Below, one piece after another: positions 57,647-64,000 of a stretch of DNA of 64,000 nucleotides. The position numbers were made by a program, and so were the translations under genes. The number at the start of each line of letters is the position of its first letter. Position 1 is the first letter of the stretch. The stretch is from Castanea sativa (lineage: Eukaryota > Streptophyta > Magnoliopsida > Fagales > Fagaceae): assembly GCF_040712315.1 (NCBI RefSeq), contig NC_134018.1:46563335-46627334 (forward strand). The letters are read 5' to 3'. Under the pieces are notes generated by a model. It was not told where the DNA came from, made no database searches, and was given only the letters and a program-made list of their open reading frames with translations.

Positions 57647-58213
57647 TGTCGGGACACACCATGTATCTATCTTTTCTTTGTTCATCAGTGTAATATTTCT
57701 TCTTTTATTTTTGTTGGTGCAAATACAATGATAATGGAAATACACAAAGAGAAACTGAGACGCACCTCCACCCTTCACCTCCCCCTTGCGCACGTATCTG
57801 GCCCAATATTTGAGACAATTCATGTTAGCCCATTAATCACCACAATTAAAAAGAACAAAATAGTCTCTCTCCTTTTCAATGTGGGATTAAACATTTACAC
57901 TAACTCCTCATCTTCCACATTCACTCACACATCTTTACATTTATTTTTATCACATTTTATTCATTTTAATTATTTAATATTAAAATGCTCCAACAATTTT
58001 CTTTCTCCTCATGATTCCATTACTCCTAAACTATTTATCTAAGACATCTAATGTACTACATGACTACTTAAGTTTTTATATTCTTGCATCTCACTTTCGC
58101 GATATATATAAGAGATGCTATTTTTAGTAAAAGAATCGGTGAATGAAAATATGACTTTCTTCTATATTAATATTAGCTTCCTTTCAAATAGTCTTTTGTG
58201 TTTGTGTAACTGG
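57647..58213. repeat. Duplicated segment C, copy 2 (contains a solo LTR)
   Basis: Matches 49671-49913 plus 50669-50733. It lacks the SINE/MITE present in copy 1 and instead holds the solo LTR at 57712-57995. Confidence 0.75.
57712..57995. repeat. Solo LTR (Copia-like ends), 284 bp
   Basis: Starts TGTTGGTGCA and ends TGCTCCAACA (inverse TGTTGGAGCA, 9 of 10), with an exact 5-bp target duplication ATTTT (57707-57711, 57996-58000). Copy 1 of the segment has the single ATTTT at about 49731. TGTTGG...CCAACA ends are typical of Ty1/copia LTRs. Small TRIM-type elements are an alternative. Confidence 0.85.
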
Positions 58214-59563
58214 TATTAGAGTCTACTACCCATGTAAATAAAATATCTATCCCCTTTAAGGGTTTTTGAATAGGTGTGAAGCAGTTTACCTTCCCCATTG
58301 CTTTCAAGTCAAAAAAAAATTCATGATTGTCTTATGATAGGCCATTTCTTCCAAGCAGTTGTTTATAACTGTTGTAATAATTGCTTTTCTTGCTTTTTCT
58401 AATTAACCTAGGGGCGTAATCCATCCAACGCCTTATGGAGGTAATTCAACTAACGTATCTAGAGTTTTGAATAGCAACTTCCACTTCTTCTTCTTCTTTT
58501 TTTTTAGATGAGGATAATGTATATGGTTGTCAAAACATACCGTGACATTAATTAATTGAGCCTAACAAATGTATTGGACTCATAGAGTGCATGATTTTTT
58601 TTTTTTAAAAAAAAACAGGCACTTTGTTCCCCAAAGCTCTATCAAAGATGTTCATTGAATATCTATACAATATAATGGAGCATTTGAACATTCATGTTGT
58701 GGTTCTTGAATGTACAATGACTGAATCTTTTTTGTTGTAGGTTTAAATCTGTCAGTATTGTTTTAGTAAATCTGATTGAATGTGGAAAGCAGTCATGGGA
58801 TTCTAAATTTCTCTCTAATTTTGTTTATCGGTTGTTCTTCTTCTTTTTTAGCACAATTTGAGTATATTAGAATTGGTTTGATATTTAGTTTGAGCATATA
58901 GTAATGGGACCTTGGTATATTTGATTAAGTTGTTGAACCTGGAACCCCAAGTGAAAATGAAGCATAACACCAGTACTTTGATTTGCTGAGTTTGACTATT
59001 GTTTATTCATTTATTTTATGAATTTACTATAAGAAAATTGCCATTTCTTTCAGTTGTCAATTCACTTTGTGTTTTTGCTAATTTTTCTGATGATTTGTAA
59101 GCTGTTAGATTTAGTAATCTGCTTTGGTGCTTGTCTTTCATTTCTATTGGGTTTTGCTATTGCTAGGGTTGATTCAAACTTATGGCCTTCACTTGCATAT
59201 TACTATCTTCTGAAACCTCCAGCTTAATTGGTTGGCATCTTAAGCGCCTATTGTTGCTTTTGAAAGTATTTTGTACCGAGTTTCGAGGAAAGACAGTTTT
59301 TTGTGTTAGGTACTTACTATACTTACCAGGTCCTTCACTTGCATATTACTATCCTCTGTATGTCAGACAGTTATGCCCTGCACAAATTTTGGAAATATTC
59401 TCTCTTTACAGGGTTCAAGTGTGCTCAATCTTTAATTCCTTGTATCATGTTGGATCCTCTTTGTCTAGTTTTATCAGAAACTAAACAGTTATTATGAATT
59501 GACATGATTTGCTCGCTTTTAAATGGAGGTGGGGAGGTTGCAATCTATCGGTGATTATAAAAA
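58214..59563. other. Intergenic, no gene recognised
   Basis: Contains a direct repeat of TTCACTTGCATATTACTATC at about 59189 and 59335. Open frames on + at 59182-59497 have no family resemblance. A stretch at 58730-59170 looks intron- or leader-like, but there is no coding context. Confidence 0.4.
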
Positions 59564-61515
59564 TCAATATATATATAAAAGCAGAGACCTCATGCGGGAA
59601 AGCATGAGGTTTTGCCATGTGGCGCCTTCTTTGATAGCCATCCAATTTTTTTTTTTGTTCAAGTTACACCTCATCTATTACTTATTACTCCTCATCACTC
59701 CTCTCTCTCAATTCTCAATTGACTAAAATAACTTTTAAACTTTCAAGTATACCCTTAATTGTTTAATAAAGAAAGAAGAAAAAAATACCATTAATTCAGC
59801 TCTTCTACATCTAACCCTTCAGCTGCCCGCCTCTTGCAATTATCTAAGTTATATATATTAATTAGTACACTTCCTTCTAGCCATGAGTCTCCTTTTACAA
59901 TCACTTCTCTTCTTTTCTTTTAATGTTTCTCTCTCTTTTTTTTTTTTTTTTTACCCTTCTTCTTTCTAAAATCTTTAGCTACACGTTTTTCAGCAATCAC
60001 ATTTTTATAACTCAAATTCTTGATGTATTGTTGGACAGATTGTGCTTGAAATGAGTAAATCCTATGGCAAAATCGCGGTTTTGCTTTCTAGAATCTATAA
60101 AGTTCAAACATGGTGCGTAAGGGTTTGAAATTTTATTCTTTTTCTCCTTTTGAAATTTTATTCTAGAAAAGTGATTGTGTTCTTGGCTAAGTAAGAGGAA
60201 ACACAAATACTGTGCTTTAACTAATATAAACTAAATTAATTTTTGTTGATATCAATCTTATATTAGAGTTTGCAACAGAGGGTTAGGTTTTAATTGTGTT
60301 GTTATCAATTCAATATTAGAGTTTGCAATTTTGACGTGTTGGGTGTTTTGTTGGAATTATTACATGCAAATAAAAAGAAGTGGTTTATGAAATCCTATGA
60401 CAAGGGCAATGGCAAGGAATCCAATCGTATCCAATTGCTCTCTCTCCACACCTTTGCAAATACCACAAACATATCATCATAATTGGAATGTCCCTTTGAG
60501 GTCAATTTTATTTTTCCCGTTATTTTCTTTGGGATGTTATTTTTACTTTCAGTAATCAACTAGGTTTATTTTTATTTTTCAGTGACAATAATCATCATAT
60601 GCAAAGGTTAAAATCTAGAGCATCTTATCATAACTATTAGTATATATCCTTTTCTTACTTTCCAACTTTCATTCACGTAACTGAAACAATATGGGGTTGA
60701 ATAATGACTATCCACGATTAAAATCTCATTTCAACTACAGCTAGGCATTAACCACCTATTGGTGCTACAGTGCTCAAAGGCCCTATAGGGAATTTTTGGT
60801 TTAACTATATATTATGTTAGATATAACACAGCACAAATTTCATCTTTCGTGTGCATTTTAATTTAGTCTTCTTTCTCTTTTGAATTTAACTTGCTCTTTG
60901 TCAATGTTCATTCTTTGTTGTTAATTAATGATATGCTTTTGATTCCATAAAACATTTGGATATTAATGTTTTCATTCTTAATCAATTTTGAGTGTTATTT
61001 GGATGTAGTTAAGCATCAGTGTAGTAGACCTCATGTTAGTTTATGTGTTTCTTAATGTACTTTGTGCAAGAAGGTGAATTAAAAGGTCTGAGTTTACATG
61101 TGCAGGAGATGAAATCTATGCAATCTTCTGTAGAAAGTGGACCATTCAGACAATGACACAATAACACATTAAAGAATGTAAATTCCGTTCATGTTTTCCA
61201 GCTATAAGAAACTGAGGAATTTCATATTTGAAAGCTTTAAAGGGGCAACCGAATATAAAGAATGTTGCCAAATCTAAATTTCACAGATTTGGCACTAAAT
61301 ACACTCAATAGAATTTTTAATTTTAATATTGAGCTTTAATAGGATTTGATTATGGTTAGGAACTAGGGTTTGGTTTGAATTTAGTTCTACTATTAAAACG
61401 CTGTAAATTAAACATGACTAACAATAATTGTATTAATGAACGCAAGGGGTTAAAAGATTTTTTTTTTTACAAAATATTTCAAAATGCACCGCGCATCGCG
61501 CGGGATTTCAGCTAG
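59564..61515 (+). mobile_element. Non-autonomous Helitron
   Basis: The 5' end is TCAATATATATATAAAAGC, preceded by A. The 3' end is a hairpin GCGCATCGCGC followed by GGGATTTCAG and CTAG, followed by T. TC start, GC-rich hairpin about 10 bases before CTRR, and insertion between A and T without duplication are the Helitron hallmarks. No Rep/helicase frame is present in the 1952 bp. No host gene fragment is recognised inside. An open frame on + at 60294-60482 is weak. Confidence 0.8.
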
Positions 61516-61516
61516 T

Positions 61517-61840
61517 TCTATATAATAACGACATCTCAAGAGTCTGGGTTAATAGAGAGACACATGATAGATTTGGAGATAAAGTATCAGTAACTTTAAG
61601 AATTCCAAATAACAGCGGCGTCTCAAGAGTCTGGGTTAATGGAGAGACACACGATAAATTTGAAGATAAAGTAACATTTAAATTTATGAAAAGACTCAAT
61701 AAATGGCAATCAGTAAAACAAAAAATAAGAAAGAAAATAAATGATGACATGGCACTGATGTGGCTTAATTGGAGCGTAGTAACAATAAATGTTACTCTTC
61801 AGCTTTTAGATATATATATATATATATATATATAATGAAT
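61517..61840. repeat. Tandem 75-bp repeat and (AT)n run next to the Helitron end
   Basis: Two copies of CTCAAGAGTCTGGGTTAAT followed by GAGAGACACAYGATARATTTG lie at about 61533-61600 and 61620-61690. The end (GTAGTAACAATAAATGTTAC, CAGCTTTTAG, then AT run at about 61810-61835) resembles the patch near 40240-40325 and suggests another Helitron-type end on the other strand. Confidence 0.5.
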
Positions 61841-62001
61841 AGTTATTAACAATAATATCAGTTTTAACACTCTTTATCTTACTTTGTTATTTCATAGATG
61901 CTTGATAGATGCTTGTAAACTATGCATTTAATGTAATGTAATTTATAGCTAAACATTTAAATTACCAATAATGTTGACTTAAAATCTTGAAGTTTCAGCT
62001 T

Positions 62002-62037
<36 letters not shown>

Positions 62038-63157
62038 TCTCTTTTACAATGTCCCATAGCATTGGCAGCATCAAAATCACATCAAAATCACATACCTGAA
62101 CATATTTCAAAAACCCAAGGTTATATCTTGAGAACTTAGTAAAGGCAAAAGAAAAACTTTACATTATTTGTGAATCACTTACCAAGAAAATTCATGCCAG
62201 CATCATAATTATTTCTTTTTTTACCCAAAGGAACTTGTGCATGATCAAACCCAACATCCATTCCCTATAAGAAATTATAATGATTTGGTGTGTCATCTAT
62301 GTCATTGAATCACATAAATAAAAACATGTCACTTATTAATAGCTTTAAAAAGCTGAATGAGCAAGTCAAGTTCACCGATAAGGATTCAATGGAAATTGTT
62401 TTGGCATCTATTTCCTTCGAGGCCTTCATATGTCATCCATGCCATTAAATTAGGTGTCTACTCTGTATCCTATATCACACAAATAGTTATCAGATATTTA
62501 AAAGTTTAAACACAATAAAAAATAACCCAATCAGATTTTTAGAAGCCAAATCTATTTAAAATTGCTAAACTACAAACTCACAAGATTGCTCACCTTATGT
62601 GAATAGCATTGCACAAGGAAGAGCAGAGTTATTGTAATTTATAAGAAAAGAGCTATTATTTTCCTATATAGTACATAAAGTGTTCACTTTAACCAAGAAT
62701 ATAAAATTTTACTCTGTGTAAATATGTTCAAGTGCTAGTATTTTTGGCAATAAAAGTACCTTGGATGATTGTTGTCTAACAGTATTTTTCGTTGGATTTT
62801 TTTTTTCTTTCTCCTCGATTGTTGTTCAACCCAACTTGTACATCGTTTTAGCAAGAAGTCAAGAAAGTAATTGGTTTGAAAATTAGTCATACAATCCAAG
62901 ATATCATTAAGGGCGTGGATCCCATTCAAGAAGATTAAACCACCTCTTGTAACTTAGGACACTAGTCTTTGTATTTTAGATTCATCTTCGAAATTTTTTT
63001 CTGCATGGCAACGTGGAAGAGTATTAGCAAGTAATTGATTTGAAAATTAGTCACCTAATCCAAGATATCATTATAGAGAAATATAGGTTGTTGATATGTC
63101 ATTAATTTCCCCCTGTCGGTTTCAAACTTTCAATTACTTCGGAGAAATTATAAGGTT
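61841..63157. other. Intergenic; possible exon fragments on the minus strand
   Basis: A candidate 82-nt exon at 62264-62183 on - lies between TTATAG and GTAAGTG and reads GMDVGFDHAQVPLGKK, then RNNYDAGMNFL. I do not recognise the protein and no continuing gene was found; a second splice-like segment on - ends near 62096 (ATGTTCAG|GTATGTG). The rest is AT-rich, with (AG)n at 62006-62032 and repeats shared with 42.8-43.1 kb near 62868-63110. Confidence 0.25.
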
Positions 63158-63260
63158 GGCTGTGTCCAGGGGGGGGGGGGGGGGGGGGGCCCGGTGCCCC
63201 GGAAATTTCAATTTTTTTGACTAGGAAAAACCAAATTTGCCCCTTCCCCCCTACAAAAAA

Positions 63261-63295
<35 letters not shown>

Positions 63296-63762
63296 AGCTA
63301 AAAAGGAAAAGTAACGTGACTTAAAATCTAGAAACGAAAAGTAACGTGACTTTGGCATTGATCTTACCAGTTGCAACAGCTATTGTTGAAAGAGCTTTTT
63401 CAGCAATGAACATAATTAAAAATCGATTGCGCAATCGAATAGGAGATCAGTGGATGAATGATTCTTAATACATATTGAGAAAGATATATTCAAGACTATT
63501 GAGTGTGAAGAAATTATGCAGCGGTTTCAAAATATGAAAAATCGTCGAGGGCAATTGAGTAAAATAAGCTAGGTGTGAAAAAATAAATTAAAGTTTACAT
63601 TTTATGTTAGATTTTGTATAACAATTACATTATCATATAGTTGTTTACTTATTTTGTTATTAATATTGATTAATTTTTTTAGATTAATTTTTTACTTCCA
63701 ATCTTGTCTTTTAATCTTGCCCCCCCTTACCTAAATTCCTGGCTCCGCCACTGTGTCTAGTC
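63158..63762 (+). mobile_element. hAT element remnant
   Basis: The right end CTGGCTCCGCCACTG (to 63753) is a familiar plant hAT terminus. The flank TGTGTCTAG follows it and TGTGTCCAG precedes the left G run, so the pair is probably the target duplication. The left terminus is replaced by a G run (63169-63190) and a poly-A run follows at about 63259-63292. Inside is the end of a transposase gene. Confidence 0.55.
63352..63572 (+). pseudogene. hAT transposase C-terminal (dimerisation) fragment
   Basis: Frame 1 reads LALILPVATAIVERAFSAMN, IIKNRLRNRIGDQWMNDS and then a stop. The protein resumes one frame on as IHIEKDIFKTIECEEIMQRF through RRGQLSKIS, with a stop at 63572. ATA-x-VERAFSAMN-x-IK-x-RLRN is the hallmark of the hAT C-terminal dimerisation region. 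Everything before it (zinc finger, catalytic core) is absent. No function is possible. Confidence 0.85.
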
Positions 63763-64000
63763 CATTGTATTTCATTTTCATGAAGGTTGGAATCCATTTC
63801 TGGTTGACTGGTTCCCACACATTTGATGGTTGATCCACTATCATGTGAGACAGTCAGCAGATGAGGTAAAAAATAAAAAATAAAAAGCATGGCTTCTTTA
63901 GTAATATTGTTCTAGTAACTATGGTTAAGTATTATGGAAATACATGTTGTGTTATTTAAATAATAAAAACTATTGTTTAAGCAACATAACCAAACAGCCT
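63763..64000. other. Window end, no gene seen
   Basis: AT-rich sequence after the hAT remnant. No feature is supported. Confidence 0.5.

Noticed and set aside
57587..58042. 151-codon open frame on + across the solo LTR
   Set aside because: Crosses from a kinase fragment into an LTR with clear target duplication; chance frame.

Overview
This is nuclear DNA from a flowering plant, most likely a woody core eudicot. The repeat families and a Tat-type retroelement relic suggest Fagales/oak relatives to me, but that is a weak inference from memory. The grounds for a plant nucleus are GT-AG introns, AT-rich intergenic DNA full of transposon relics, and plant-only protein families. There is no sign of operons, ribosome binding sites or a CRISPR array.

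Only two genes look intact. The first is a two-exon GPAT5/GPAT7-type glycerol-3-phosphate acyltransferase on + (6509-9481; 195 + 305 residues), expected to act in suberin monomer assembly. The second is a single-exon RDUF1/RDUF2-type RING-H2 E3 ubiquitin ligase on + (23357-24574; 405 aa), with an ABRE/G-box about 256 bp upstream.

The rest is mostly mobile DNA and broken genes. 1-2.3 kb: TIR elements, one with a GAGATC-rich core. 9.7-14.6 kb: a CACTA-like element carrying an exon pair of a PB1-domain gene and, about 2 kb further in, several intron-containing exons of a CDC7-like kinase with a stop and a frameshift. 14.6-23 kb: MITEs, a SINE and microsatellites. 24.7-26.8 kb: degenerate repeats of the RDUF 3' flank, with another copy near 47 kb. 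27.5-33.4 kb: a repeat block interrupted by a 4.4-kb Ty3/gypsy (Tat-like) relic; the uninterrupted copy lies at 43.2-44.6 kb. 33.4-42.7 kb: LTR-like, GC-rich TIR and MITE sequence. 48.3-51 kb: SINEs, one split by a hAT MITE, and a LINE tail with an RNase H domain. 52.1-56.1 kb (-): an LRR receptor-kinase pseudogene of the subfamily XII type, with an LTR in its intron. 56.3-58.2 kb: a PGG-domain fragment, an LTR-like relic, a second kinase fragment and a solo LTR. 59.6-61.5 kb: a non-autonomous Helitron. 63.2-63.8 kb: a hAT transposase tail.

The two intact genes are not functionally linked. The most unusual objects are the CACTA-like element with fragments of two genes, and two pairs of paralogous blocks in which one copy shows the empty target site for insertions in the other. 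Coordinates of splice sites, target-site duplications and TIRs were read by eye.
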